Shown: positions 35,750-45,829, counted from the stretch's first letter. The stretch: DNA of 64,000 nt from Planctomycetia bacterium (GCA_030539295.1 JAUNSJ010000012.1:39190-103189), one strand, 5' to 3'. Notes: generated from the letters alone by a model not told the origin. Made by a program: numbers and translations.

Positions 35750-36225
35750 CCTCTCAAACAAAATCCCAGGGTGACATTTGGCACCGACCAATCGACGCTT
35801 ACTGTACGTGCAGGTCCCACTGCCATTCTCCCATAGTTGAATTTCGGCCTGAAGCATTTCGCTGTTTCTCGCCGAAATTGTGACTCTTTTTCGTTTTGAA
35901 GCCCCCCTTGTATTAGGTTACGGAATGGAGTATACTTTAGTAAACATGTTCTTCCTTTTTTTGTAAACGGTCTTGCTGTCAGAAACTGTTTACAAAAGAG
36001 ATAAAAATGTCCACCCTTGCCTCGATGATCACCCTCAAAACAGGCTCTTTATCCAGGCAAAGAAACAGGCAATTCGGGGGGGAAAGTCGTACTCAACTGT
36101 TTTGTCCTGGTTTCGCCCCCGGCTATCCATAATTCGTGTTAGAGTGTCAACGATTTAAAGGCCACAAGTAAAAATACAAGTGAGAAATCGAAAGTCCAAC
36201 AGTCATCTTTCGTAAGAGGAAAATC
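35750..36225. other. Intergenic region upstream of the rhamnosidase
   Basis: About 475 bases with no supported gene. It holds the perfect inverted repeat at 35959-35997 and a further GTAAAC half-site near 35940. Confidence 0.5.
35959..35997. promoter_or_regulatory. Inverted repeat, possible operator or hairpin
   Basis: TTTTGTAAAC (35959-35968) and GTTTACAAAA (35988-35997) are perfect reverse complements separated by 19 bases. A third GTAAAC occurs about 24 bases upstream. It lies about 230 bases before the rhamnosidase start. Confidence 0.4.
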
Positions 36226-39105
36226 ATGAACACAAACATCAAATTTCAGTTTACCAGATTTGTTTTATTCGTAAGTATGGTATTTTTTCTTGCCGTCAGT
36301 TCAGCGATGGTTCTGGGAGAAGCCGACGTTTCCTCTCTTAAGGTTGTCGAATTACAATGCGAATCCTTTGTGAATCCGATGGGAATCGACGCGGTCAAGC
36401 CGCGATTGAGCTGGCGGTTTTCTTCCGATGAAATTAACGAGCTACAGACGAAATATCAGATTCTCGTTGCGAGTTCGCGAGAGCAACTCGAAGCCGACCG
36501 TGGTGACCTCTGGGACAGTGGTCCTGTTGACAGCGGTGAATCCATTGAAATTGTCTATCAGGGTGCGGCACTTCATTCCGGTCAGCAATGTTTCTGGAAA
36601 GTTCGGGCGTGGGACAAGAATGGTAACGTTTCTGCCTGGAGCGACGTCGGTCAGTGGGAAATGGGACTTCTTGAAATAAACGACTGGCAAGGCGATTGGA
36701 TTAACGATGGCAAGAAAAATCCGCAAGAGCTGCCTGACTTCTATAAGGACGACCCTGCCCCTCTGTTTCGACATGAATTTGAAACGACGCAGAAAGTTAA
36801 AGAAGCCCGCCTTTATATCGCGGGACTCGGTTATTGCGAGGCGCGATTAAACGGCGAACTCATTGGTGACCATGTTCTCGACCCACCGTGGACGGCCACC
36901 GGTAAACGCGTCTTTTATTCGACGTTCGACGTAACAAAAAAGTTGCAAACTGAAAATAAAAAGCACTGTCTTGGTGTGACACTCGGCAACGGCTGGTATA
37001 ATCCGCTCCCGATGAAAATGTGGGGGAAATACAATATTCGCGACGCACTCGACACGGGACGGCCGCGATTCATTGCTCAGTTGAACATTGTTTACGAAGA
37101 TGGTTCGAAAGAATCCGTTTTCTCTCTTCCCAACTGGAAAACGAAAGAGGGCCCGATCCTGCGCAATAATATTTATTTGGGCGAAGTTTACGATGCCCGA
37201 CGCGAAATTGCAGGCTGGGATCGCCCCGGTTTCGATGACTCCGATTGGAAAACGGCTGGCCTGGCGACGGAACCGATCGGTAAACTTCAGGCTACGACGT
37301 TGCCTCCCATTCGAGTACGTGATACATTTAACGCCGTTGCGGTCTCGGAACCGCAGCCCAACGTCTATGTTTATGATATGGGCGAAAATTTCGGTGGCCT
37401 TGCTTCACTAAAATTGAATGTCCCTTGCGGAACGAAGATTGTCTTGCGTTATGGCGAACTTCTTCATCCCGACGGAAATTTGAATCCCATGACCAGTGTC
37501 TGTGGTCAAATCAAAAGGCCGGTCCTGAACGCCGAAGGTCAGGAAGAAAGTATTGCCGGACCCGGTGCGCCTGTGTGTGCCTGGCAATCGGATACCTATT
37601 ATGCCCGAGGCGAGAAAGACGAAATCTATCGCCCGCGTTTTACCTTCCATGCGTTTCGGTATGTAGAAGTAGTCGGACTTGACAAGCCGCTTCCACTGGA
37701 CTGCGTACAAGGCTCGCGGCTCTGTACCGACATTCCCGACGCGGGCGAATTCTCCTGTTCCAATGATGAGTTCAATAAGATACAAGATATGTGCCGTCGC
37801 ACGTTTCTTTCGAATGTCTTTTCCGTGCAGTCGGACTGTCCCCACCGCGAACGATTCGGCTATGGCGGTGACATCAATGCGACCTGTGAAGCGTTCATGA
37901 TGAATTTCGACATGTCAACATTTTATGCAAAATCGGTCGTCGATCGGGCCGATACCGCATTCGAAAATGGAATGATGACGGACACGGCTCCTTTTATCGG
38001 AATTCAATATTGTGGACTCATCTGGGCCATGACGCATCCCTATTTGGTCGATCAATTGTATCGCTATTACGGCAACGGGCGTCTGATTGAGGAACAGTAC
38101 GAAACAGCGCGACGTTGGCTCGCCCTGGTACAAGAGCAATTTCCGAATCATATCGTAACCGAGGGGCTAAGTAATCATGAAGGTCTCGAGACGGAAACGC
38201 CTGAAATTCTCGTAACAACGATGTATTACCAGTGTGCGAGAATCCTGGAACGGCTTGCCTTGCGTCTTGGCCGTGATAGCGAGGTACTCGAATATCAACG
38301 TTTGGCGGAAGAAATCGCTGCGGCCTATCGGGCGCTGGCCATTGATTCGAAAACAGGTAAAGTCGGAACAGGAACCCAGGCCGCACAGTCGTTTGTTCTT
38401 TATACTGATTACGTTTTTCCCGGTTTTCTGACCGGAGAACTTCGCGAAAAAGTTTTTGCCTTTCTGGTGGACACGGTACAGAACAAGGATCGGGCACATC
38501 TCACAACCGGACTGTTCGGGACGAAATGTCTCCTGAATCAACTAACACAGGGAGGACGAATTGAGCTCGCCTATCGCATCGCGAATCAGCCCGACTTCCC
38601 CGGTTGGCGCTGGATGCTTCAAAACGGAGCAACCACAATCTGGGAACATTGGCAAAAGGAAGAATACATCTTTTCGCACAATCATCCGATGTTCGGGTCG
38701 ATTAGTCAATGGTTCTTCCAAAGCTTGGGCGGCATCGAACCGGAAGAATCGGCCAACGGATTCGATCGGATTCGAATTGCACCCAATATTGTTGACGAAC
38801 TCGATTGGGTGAAAACGAGCTATCGATCTGTACGCGGTTTGTGCGTCAGTAATTGGAGTCGTGACCGAGAACATAAAACAATTACTTTTAATGTAGAGAT
38901 TCCGGTCAACGTCCAAGCGACGGTTGTTTTACCGGTTGGTCAAAACGCGGCGATTGATTCCGCGGTACTCGACACAGACGGCAAACGTCGGGAAATTTCC
39001 GCGTCTGACTCCGAAAAAATATTTTCATCCCAGTGGCGATCAGGGCGACAATATTATTCGCTCGGCTCGGGTCATTATTCCTTTACCGTGCCATCGGAAC
39101 AATAA
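36226..39105 (+). CDS. Secreted alpha-L-rhamnosidase (GH78)
   Basis: 959 residues with a signal peptide (LFVSMVFFLAVSSAMVLG). Domain order matches GH78: an N-terminal beta-sandwich (LQCESFVNPMGIDAVKPRLSW), a substrate-binding jelly roll (LYIAGLGYCEARLNGELIGD), a concanavalin-like linker, the (alpha/alpha)6 barrel and a C-terminal beta domain. The catalytic loop is QSDCPHRERFGYGGD, with Asp and Glu where the family places its acid residues, and the barrel ends with GATTIWEHW. It removes terminal L-rhamnose from plant or host polysaccharides or glycosides outside the cytoplasm. Released rhamnose could feed a fuc/rha-type pathway such as the operon at 51-61 kb. Confidence 0.95.
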   Translation: MNTNIKFQFTRFVLFVSMVFFLAVSSAMVLGEADVSSLKVVELQCESFVNPMGIDAVKPRLSWRFSSDEINELQTKYQILVASSREQLEADRGDLWDSGPVDSGESIEIVYQGAALHSGQQCFWKVRAWDKNGNVSAWSDVGQWEMGLLEINDWQGDWINDGKKNPQELPDFYKDDPAPLFRHEFETTQKVKEARLYIAGLGYCEARLNGELIGDHVLDPPWTATGKRVFYSTFDVTKKLQTENKKHCLGVTLGNGWYNPLPMKMWGKYNIRDALDTGRPRFIAQLNIVYEDGSKESVFSLPNWKTKEGPILRNNIYLGEVYDARREIAGWDRPGFDDSDWKTAGLATEPIGKLQATTLPPIRVRDTFNAVAVSEPQPNVYVYDMGENFGGLASLKLNVPCGTKIVLRYGELLHPDGNLNPMTSVCGQIKRPVLNAEGQEESIAGPGAPVCAWQSDTYYARGEKDEIYRPRFTFHAFRYVEVVGLDKPLPLDCVQGSRLCTDIPDAGEFSCSNDEFNKIQDMCRRTFLSNVFSVQSDCPHRERFGYGGDINATCEAFMMNFDMSTFYAKSVVDRADTAFENGMMTDTAPFIGIQYCGLIWAMTHPYLVDQLYRYYGNGRLIEEQYETARRWLALVQEQFPNHIVTEGLSNHEGLETETPEILVTTMYYQCARILERLALRLGRDSEVLEYQRLAEEIAAAYRALAIDSKTGKVGTGTQAAQSFVLYTDYVFPGFLTGELREKVFAFLVDTVQNKDRAHLTTGLFGTKCLLNQLTQGGRIELAYRIANQPDFPGWRWMLQNGATTIWEHWQKEEYIFSHNHPMFGSISQWFFQSLGGIEPEESANGFDRIRIAPNIVDELDWVKTSYRSVRGLCVSNWSRDREHKTITFNVEIPVNVQATVVLPVGQNAAIDSAVLDTDGKRREISASDSEKIFSSQWRSGRQYYSLGSGHYSFTVPSEQ

Positions 39106-39179
39106 AAGCGACATATGATGGAGTGCTTATTCGGTGGGTTACCTCACTTTGGCCTCGCATCATTTTTGGAGAATGACAA

Positions 39180-40460
39180 ATGACCTATTTAACAGAGAAC
39201 CCCATTTTTATCGTTTCTCTATTGTTATGCGCACTTGCGTGGAATGTTCCACAAGTATCGTTTACGGCGATCACGAATCAGAATAAAACGGTTGACGAAG
39301 TCCTGCAAATGATTAGGGAGTATAAGAGTCATTTCGGATATCCGCCAACATTTAACGACTATGAAGTTTTTATGAAATGTCTCTCTCCCGACGCGATTGA
39401 AGACAATACGGTCTCATTGATCCACAATGAAATCCTCAAGCAACAACATCCCAAGATAACAGTATCAGAAATAGAAGAAATTATAAAGACAAAGCGATCG
39501 TCTGTTAAAAATTTCAGAGTAAGGTATAATATTGTCACGCAAGAGGAAAAAAACCACTTGAACAAACAACAATCGTCGCAATGCGAGTTTGCCTTTAAGG
39601 ATGATATGTACTATCTTGATGTCAATATTAGGTCATTAAATAGTCGCGACAAAATTTCGTACGACGGACATATCCTAAGGCGACTCCGACAAATGGGAAA
39701 CTTGCCCAATCAGGGCGAAATTCGACAAGGAGATGACCTTTCTGTATTCTACGATCCGTGGATGCCATTAACATTGGCAGGGTTGTTCGATACACAGAGT
39801 TGTGGCGTGCCAAATTACATGAACGATCTGATGCTTTTTTTACACGGACAACCCATCACTCTTCCTGACGGAACGCAAATTAGGACAACTCCATACGTGT
39901 TCGAAAAAATGGAGAATGTCGGGGGACACGATTGTATTTCCGTTTCCGGAGGAACTGATTGTAAATACCTGGCTATTGACTGTGACTATTCTTTAGTGCA
40001 ATGGGAGGAGTACGCCACAGAAGGAACAAAACTGCCAAATGGTCAAATGGTTCCCGAAAGAATTTTACGAACCCGAGGAACCGTCCAGGAACTCATCGAC
40101 TATGGTAACGGCATATGGTTACCTCAGCAAATTACAATTCACAATTTTAGTAAAACAGGTCAGGTAGAACAAACTATTTCAATTAAGACCGTTTCAGCTT
40201 CGGTTAACGATGAAATTGATACTGCTTTATTTCGTGACATATTACCTGATAATACATTAGTTTCTGACGCGATTAACGATGTCGTTTATCACTACGGCGA
40301 ACGCGAATCAATTCGTTCAATATCCAGTGATATTATGAAAAACAAAAAGATATTAATATACCGCTCAATGGGTATGGCAATAGGGTTGACCCTGGTCATC
40401 CTTGCCGTTTTTCTTAAATACCGCCAAAATCGAAAACATGCAGAGACGGATTGTGCGTAA
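39180..40460 (+). CDS. Secreted or membrane-anchored protein of unknown function
   Basis: 426 residues, not recognised. There is an N-terminal hydrophobic segment (about 8-28) and a C-terminal TM (about 393-414, MGMAIGLTLVILAVFLKY) followed by a short basic tail, so most of the chain should lie outside the cytoplasm and be anchored at its C-terminus. The middle is rich in beta-type strands (SDDLSVFYDPW, HDCISVSGGTDCKYLAIDC) vaguely like LolA-type planctomycete proteins. It follows the rhamnosidase by 74 bases on the same strand. Codon use is more AT-rich than the left half of the window. Confidence 0.7.
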   Translation: MTYLTENPIFIVSLLLCALAWNVPQVSFTAITNQNKTVDEVLQMIREYKSHFGYPPTFNDYEVFMKCLSPDAIEDNTVSLIHNEILKQQHPKITVSEIEEIIKTKRSSVKNFRVRYNIVTQEEKNHLNKQQSSQCEFAFKDDMYYLDVNIRSLNSRDKISYDGHILRRLRQMGNLPNQGEIRQGDDLSVFYDPWMPLTLAGLFDTQSCGVPNYMNDLMLFLHGQPITLPDGTQIRTTPYVFEKMENVGGHDCISVSGGTDCKYLAIDCDYSLVQWEEYATEGTKLPNGQMVPERILRTRGTVQELIDYGNGIWLPQQITIHNFSKTGQVEQTISIKTVSASVNDEIDTALFRDILPDNTLVSDAINDVVYHYGERESIRSISSDIMKNKKILIYRSMGMAIGLTLVILAVFLKYRQNRKHAETDCA

Positions 40461-40542
40461 AGTTATCCATCTGTGACCGCGTGATTTTGCTGTTCGACAA
40501 TTGTTTGGTATCGATTATCGAAGCCGCCCCTGAGAGCGTGAA

Positions 40543-40558
40543 ACATGTCATGACATGT
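40543..40558. repeat. 16-base perfect palindrome between convergent genes
   Basis: ACATGTCATGACATGT reads the same on both strands. It is flanked further out by CCATCTG (40467-40473) and CAGATGG (40582-40588). The position between gene ends at 40460 and 40589 suggests a terminator or protein site. Confidence 0.45.
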
Positions 40559-40588
40559 GGTCGTGTAATAAAGACCCAAAGCAGATGG

Positions 40589-43264
40589 TTAAGGGAGCAG
40601 TGTCCCCTTGACAACATAACCGGACATACCGAATGCATATTGATTTTCAGTTATCGCAATCGTTTGGACAGGGGCATAAAACTGGAAGGTGACAACCGTA
40701 GGATGGAGTGTCTCGCGTTCCAGAGTAAGAACACGGCCGGTCGCCGTGGCGAGCCAGAACCAATCGCGGTACTTGTCGTAATATTCACAGAGTATTTGTT
40801 CCGATTGATAATACCCGTTTTGTACAGGGGAATCGTCTAATTTTCCTCCCCAAAAGGCAGGAACGATTTCCACGTCGTTTGTCAATTGGCCTGTTTCATT
40901 ATCGTAGAACAGGCTATCGCCTGACGCCTCTGGAATGATCGTGTAGTGGCCGTCATCTGTTATTGCCATTGATTCAGGGTAATTCGTGAATGTGCGCCGC
41001 CAGACTTCCGAGTCTGTTTGAAGATTATAGCAAATAGTCGTCTTACCGGGGAAGTGATTCAGGCCAAAGGGGGAATCGGCACGAAAGGCTGAGGCCATTG
41101 GTGGTGTCAATCCCAATGTCGAAGTTAATAAAAGATATCTGCCTGCACTATCGCTTTGAATCTTTCCGGCAAAGGGAATTTCAAATTTGCATAACCGCTT
41201 TTTCCCAGAACGATTCCATAATTGTGGATATTGAGAACTCGTATCATTCACCAGGAATGTGTTTGACCCTGGCCATATATATACAACATCTGTGAAAATT
41301 TCAGTCTTTTGCTTGTGCGTATCAATAATAACTAATTTATTATCATCGTGTCGGAGCCAAATGGATTCGTCCGGCGCAACGGCAATCGCATGGCATTGTT
41401 TCGCGTCCGTCGGAAACATGTGACAATGCGAATAAACATTTTGCCATTGCCATACTTGTTCCTTTCCATTTTTCGCAAAGATAATCGTTTGATTTGATTC
41501 CAATCGGATGCTGTCTACCGGTCCGCTCTTGAACAGCGGGGCAATCAGAAAACCCGAGTTACCGTCAAAAAGCCAGACATGATCGCCAATGGCGGCCGAG
41601 CAGTGCCCTTGGTGAAAACAGAGTCGATCCGGACTCGCGGCGAATGTGATAAGCGTATAAAGTCTTCTTTCCGAGATATGAAAAAGATTGAGAGCATTGT
41701 TACAAAGGAAAACGCAGCCGACAGGCGAGACTGACCACGGATTCCCTTGTGAGGTGCCAGTCGCGACAAAGGGGCCTGCAATACGCATTCCTGTTTTTGT
41801 TTCGTAGAAGAACACAAGATTGTTAATTCCCCGAACAAAAAGAAATTGGTCATCCGGAGAAAAAAAGATTTCCGCCATGCACATCGGTTTATGTCCGCCG
41901 AAGTCGTTAATCTCAAGGCAGGAAGACGTCGATAATGAGAAAAGAATCAGTTTAACGGAATCGTTTGATTTACAGAGAATTGCAATTTGTGTTTCAGAAG
42001 AATTCCATACGGCATGAAATGGAACAGAAAAAGGAAGTTCCAACTGAACCACGTGGCCCATTGCGTCCGTTAGTGCTGCTGCAGCAGACGCAGGGGTGAA
42101 TTGAGACATTTCAAGATTCAGAATCGAATTCGAACGCCAGGCGAGCTTTTGTTTGCCCGACGGAGAACACAGTACATGTGTCATCCCCTCCGGAATAGCG
42201 ACGGGAATATCAGGCGCTAAAGATACCTCGCGTTCGCAAATCTTCATATTTTTTGTTCGGTTATAAAATGTTGTAATTGTCTTCTCTTCAATGGAAGAGA
42301 CGGAAAATGCCAGGTTTTTCTTGAGTTGAATCCGGTCCTTAAAGAATTCGAACGCCTCATTAATGCGACATTCACGAATAGCATGCTCCTCCAGATCAAT
42401 CAGTTCGCGAACACGATTTTCCATCGCGAGCGTATTGAGATCGGCGAACGCCATGGCACGCACCATGGAGAATGGGTCACTCCCCTGTGGTATCTTAATT
42501 TCAAGGTGAGAAAGAAACTCGCGACGCTCGTCGTCCTGCTCCTCTGAAACAAGATCAGCGAGCGCATTTCGCGCTTCTGCGAGCTGTTCCGGCGCGACAA
42601 ACAAAGTCGACGGAGCAAAGTCGGCAATGACAGAAATTTTTTGTTTGATCAAATCGACAGACGCAATCTTTTGATTCGTAAAATCATACTGCATGGAAGC
42701 AAACACATTCTTCGATGGAACAATTTGCCGCTTGGCCAATAAAAGTCCAGTCGCAAGCGATGCCCAAGCCGAGCCGACATTCTGAATCGAATCGCCACCG
42801 GTCAGTCTTGGGTCAGAAAAATCTGTATGCTCAAAGCATTCGGCAGGCCAAAGAAAAAATTCCGGAATAGTAAACTGTTCACGAATTCTGTCTGCCAGCA
42901 TGATAATATTGTGTGGAATTGCTGAGCTGTGTTCAGAAACGTCGCATCGCCAGCGACATGTCAAAACAAAACCATCTTTTCGGAGTCCTGAAACCGTATC
43001 TGCATATTGCTCGACATGCGGAAAGCCGAACGGAACACGACACTCGCCCAATCCGAGTGTCAGACGGTTAAGTGGTATGTATCTCTGCCCAAGCTCTGTA
43101 AAGGGAGCCGATTGCCACAACTGTTTATTTGCAAGAAAGCTTAATGCGGTGGGTCCAAAATCATGAAGCAGTCTATTCCAGTAGCGTCGTATCTGAGCTG
43201 GTTCAGAAGGAAATTCACGGGACCATGCTGCGTGCAACAGGTTATTTGTAATAATATAACGCAT
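40589..43264 (-). CDS. Degenerate Lon-like domain fused to a beta-propeller
   Basis: 891 residues, not assignable to a named family. Residues 155-235 follow the pattern of a Lon protease domain: NVGSAWASLATGLLLAKRQ aligns with the Lon serine helix, but the nucleophile position is Asn162. IASVDLIKQKISVIAD aligns with the lysine helix with Lys207 kept, 45 residues later (43 in E. coli Lon). FVAPEQL matches the strand after it. Residues 240-330 are charged helices. About 370-891 is a WD40-like propeller (repeats such as FSPDDQFLFVRG, VAPDESIWLR, ITDDGHYTIIP). No signal peptide. The start has no clear ribosome site. It lies after the M28 peptidase operon on the same strand. Confidence 0.6.
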   Translation of the reverse strand: MRYIITNNLLHAAWSREFPSEPAQIRRYWNRLLHDFGPTALSFLANKQLWQSAPFTELGQRYIPLNRLTLGLGECRVPFGFPHVEQYADTVSGLRKDGFVLTCRWRCDVSEHSSAIPHNIIMLADRIREQFTIPEFFLWPAECFEHTDFSDPRLTGGDSIQNVGSAWASLATGLLLAKRQIVPSKNVFASMQYDFTNQKIASVDLIKQKISVIADFAPSTLFVAPEQLAEARNALADLVSEEQDDERREFLSHLEIKIPQGSDPFSMVRAMAFADLNTLAMENRVRELIDLEEHAIRECRINEAFEFFKDRIQLKKNLAFSVSSIEEKTITTFYNRTKNMKICEREVSLAPDIPVAIPEGMTHVLCSPSGKQKLAWRSNSILNLEMSQFTPASAAAALTDAMGHVVQLELPFSVPFHAVWNSSETQIAILCKSNDSVKLILFSLSTSSCLEINDFGGHKPMCMAEIFFSPDDQFLFVRGINNLVFFYETKTGMRIAGPFVATGTSQGNPWSVSPVGCVFLCNNALNLFHISERRLYTLITFAASPDRLCFHQGHCSAAIGDHVWLFDGNSGFLIAPLFKSGPVDSIRLESNQTIIFAKNGKEQVWQWQNVYSHCHMFPTDAKQCHAIAVAPDESIWLRHDDNKLVIIDTHKQKTEIFTDVVYIWPGSNTFLVNDTSSQYPQLWNRSGKKRLCKFEIPFAGKIQSDSAGRYLLLTSTLGLTPPMASAFRADSPFGLNHFPGKTTICYNLQTDSEVWRRTFTNYPESMAITDDGHYTIIPEASGDSLFYDNETGQLTNDVEIVPAFWGGKLDDSPVQNGYYQSEQILCEYYDKYRDWFWLATATGRVLTLERETLHPTVVTFQFYAPVQTIAITENQYAFGMSGYVVKGTLLP

Positions 43265-43492
43265 AATAATCCATCACAGTATTTCTCTTAAAGATTGGAG
43301 CAGTGCTTTGTCGGTAAAACAGCGAATCATAATTGTAGCCCTTAGTATCTCCTATCGTACAAAACAAAAGTTTCAGAACAAAACATTCTCCAAATGGAAT
43401 AAGTATTTTTTCCTGTTACTAATTGCGTTTTGCACTCTAAGGGAAGTTCAATCACTGAAGTCATACAATGTTTAACCTTACTGCTGTTGGCT

Positions 43493-43723
43493 TTATCTGT
43501 TAACGATTCCCATCACTGGAGATCGCTCTTTTGCATTTGTCAATGCGATTTTGGGCTTAAGAAAAATTTGAAATTGACAACCGTTAGGATTGTCTAATTG
43601 TTCAGCTAGCCCCGATCGCATGACAAAACGAATCTTAGTACAATAACCGCAAGTATATTGCACCATTGAGCGGAACGCATATCCAGTATATTCGACGGAA
43701 ATGTTATATTTTCGTACAGTCAT
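43493..43723 (-). CDS. Small hypothetical protein
   Basis: 76 residues. Not recognised. The start overlaps the stop of the PNPOx/DUF3795 gene upstream by 4 bases (ATGA), which supports real, coupled translation. It contains one CGYC pair near residue 25 and another cysteine near residue 49, so metal or redox roles are possible. No signal peptide. Confidence 0.5.
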   Translation of the reverse strand: MTVRKYNISVEYTGYAFRSMVQYTCGYCTKIRFVMRSGLAEQLDNPNGCQFQIFLKPKIALTNAKERSPVMGIVNR

Positions 43724-44571
43724 AATATTGAATGCATATTTCGCTTTACGTCTGCAATGGCATCGAGTAGTCCGCGCATGGCTTTAGCCCGCTCCTGCGG
43801 AGCATTTTCGAGAAACCGTGAAAGCTTCTCGCAAGGAAATTGCGAACAGTCCGAACAGACCTCAACCTTTTTTTCGACCGCACAATGACGTATTTTACAC
43901 ATATTCGCACAAAAATAACTCTTCCTTCCGACTGAGTTCATACATCCATCGCATGAAAGAAATTCCGCCGTAATGTCGTCGCACGAATTGAGTTTTCGCC
44001 AACAGGCAGCGACGAGTTCAAGTTTCTCCGAATTATTTTCCTGTGTGGCCCGGAAGGCATCACATTGTGAGCAAACCAGTCCGCATGGCGCTATATTGAT
44101 TGTTGCCCTATTTGAATCGGTATCCGACACTTCGGACATGGAAAATTCAAACGGAATCGTTGGAATACCATCGGCAGATGGGGCGTTGTCTTCATAGGCC
44201 CAGCCTGAAATGCCGTTTGGCGTTAGTAAAATAAAAACAGCATTGCGGCCCCCGAACGCCACACCCTCATCGAAAGCCTTTGGGAATTTTTTGCAATAAG
44301 CATCCCGAAGTTCCTTGTTTTCCGGACGCATGGTCGCGCCGCAAAATTTCGCCGTCGCTTCTGCGAAAAAAGGACCCGCGGCAATACAACAATGATGATT
44401 CTTTTGAAGCTGTTGATATTTTTTCGAGTTTTCGGAAGTAAAAATCAAAATAGATCCTTGATAGAGAACGGGACTTACTGTCCGCATTGTAACGCGATTT
44501 CCCACCGCTGTTGCAAGCGTTATTGTCGCTTCCTTTTCAAGAGTATCATAAAATCGTTCAGGTAGATCCAT
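43720..44571 (-). CDS. Flavin-binding PNPOx-like domain fused to DUF3795
   Basis: 283 residues from ATG 44571, with AAAGGAAA upstream; a TTG 12 codons earlier is rejected. Residues 1-130 match the pyridoxamine 5'-phosphate oxidase-like split barrel (ITLATAVGNRVTMRTVSPV, FTSENSKKYQQLQKNHHCC). The second half is cysteine-rich DUF3795 (APCGLVCSQCDAF, LSCDGCMNS, CANMCKIRHCAVEKKVEVC shown in part, CSDCSQFPCEKL), likely binding zinc or Fe-S. The fusion suggests a flavin-dependent redox or sensing role. It is 19 bases after the M28 peptidase gene and overlaps a 76-residue gene, so the three form an operon. Confidence 0.8.
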   Translation of the reverse strand: MDLPERFYDTLEKEATITLATAVGNRVTMRTVSPVLYQGSILIFTSENSKKYQQLQKNHHCCIAAGPFFAEATAKFCGATMRPENKELRDAYCKKFPKAFDEGVAFGGRNAVFILLTPNGISGWAYEDNAPSADGIPTIPFEFSMSEVSDTDSNRATINIAPCGLVCSQCDAFRATQENNSEKLELVAACWRKLNSCDDITAEFLSCDGCMNSVGRKSYFCANMCKIRHCAVEKKVEVCSDCSQFPCEKLSRFLENAPQERAKAMRGLLDAIADVKRNMHSIL

Positions 44572-44590
44572 AACAAATTTCCTTTCCGTG

Positions 44591-45829
44591 TTACCTTTCC
44601 ATAGCAAGCAGAAGACTCTCTATGGTTTCGGCAATTATTGCGATCTTTTTTCCATCTACGATCTGAGGCGTATCTTTTGGAGTATGGGTTATGCTTTGAG
44701 TTTCAATATGTTTCAGGAACCAATCAGAGGCAAACACAATAGCTGGAATCCCATTCTGCAGAAACAGGGTGTGGTCCCCCTGAAACCAAGGCATACCTTC
44801 GGTCAGTTCGTCATTTCTATCGATGAGGTTCATGGCGATTTTGTGAAGTTCACTTGGCAAATCGAAAAGCGAAACTGCTGTTTTACCTTCATAATAACCA
44901 GCACAGTCAATATTGATATTGACTGCAATGTTTTCAAATTTATTTTTATTTTCATTCAGGAAAGCCATCTGACCGGGAACGGCATAATAATCCTCCCCGT
45001 TGATGGCGAGTAATTCGATTGTTCTTTCGCTGAATGAGACATTCTTCAGACGTTCCGCCAGGAGAAGTAGAACGATGACTCCGGTAGCATTATCAATGGC
45101 GCCCGGCGTTCCCATTTTTGCGTCAATATGGGCAGTTATAACAATTCGCTTTCCGGAATGATTCCCTTTTCTACCGGTTACATTGCATCCGACAGAAGGA
45201 ATCCGTGTCGCTATGGAATCAAGCCGAACCGGGTGTCCACAGCAAGCCCGAAGGCGTTTTCCTTCTTCTTCAGTCATGAAAACGGAGGGGATATTAAAAT
45301 CTCCGTCTTCAATCATGGGAAAAGGATAGACGCCGCCGGCTAGCGCCGAATGTCGTGCCGTTGCTGTGATAATGGCTGAAACACCACTCTTTTCGAACGC
45401 GGTAAGAATTCGCTTGTGTTCGTCCGGATTGTAAAACTCAAAATTTTTCGGCATAAGCGGCTCCGCAGCCAAACTACCATGCAGTAAGACAATTTTACCA
45501 GCAAGATCGCTCTGCTCCAGCTTCTCAATGGAGTCCACTTCTATAAGCTGACCACAAACGGAACACCCCAAGGAAAAAGGACTTGACTGCACATCAAAAG
45601 CTAGAGTACCACAAATGAGTGTCGCCCCGTCCGTTCTCCAATCGGTTGCGACAAAAGGCGTTTCTTCTGTTGACCAGCCGAAATCCATGAGTCTGTGTTT
45701 AAAAAAATCCGTTGCATCCCGATTGCCGGCAGTTCCCACGCTGCGTGAAGGCAACATTTCGCAAAAGAAATTCAAATATTGACGGACACGGTCTTCGTAA
45801 TATGCCGTAAAATTTTGGCTTGTAGGCAT
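44591..45829 (-). CDS. M28-family zinc aminopeptidase
   Basis: 412 residues from ATG 45829 (AGGAGAGG upstream); an in-frame start 19 codons earlier is less likely. A PA-type insert region lies at about 90-180. The catalytic core has ITAHIDAKMGTPGAIDNATG (metal His and bridging Asp), LLAINGEDYYAVPGQMAFL (general-base Glu region), NINIDCAGYYEG and QGDHTLFLQNGIPAIVF (last metal His). No obvious signal peptide, so probably cytoplasmic. First gene of the run that continues with the PNPOx/DUF3795 gene. Confidence 0.88.
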   Translation of the reverse strand: MPTSQNFTAYYEDRVRQYLNFFCEMLPSRSVGTAGNRDATDFFKHRLMDFGWSTEETPFVATDWRTDGATLICGTLAFDVQSSPFSLGCSVCGQLIEVDSIEKLEQSDLAGKIVLLHGSLAAEPLMPKNFEFYNPDEHKRILTAFEKSGVSAIITATARHSALAGGVYPFPMIEDGDFNIPSVFMTEEEGKRLRACCGHPVRLDSIATRIPSVGCNVTGRKGNHSGKRIVITAHIDAKMGTPGAIDNATGVIVLLLLAERLKNVSFSERTIELLAINGEDYYAVPGQMAFLNENKNKFENIAVNINIDCAGYYEGKTAVSLFDLPSELHKIAMNLIDRNDELTEGMPWFQGDHTLFLQNGIPAIVFASDWFLKHIETQSITHTPKDTPQIVDGKKIAIIAETIESLLLAMER

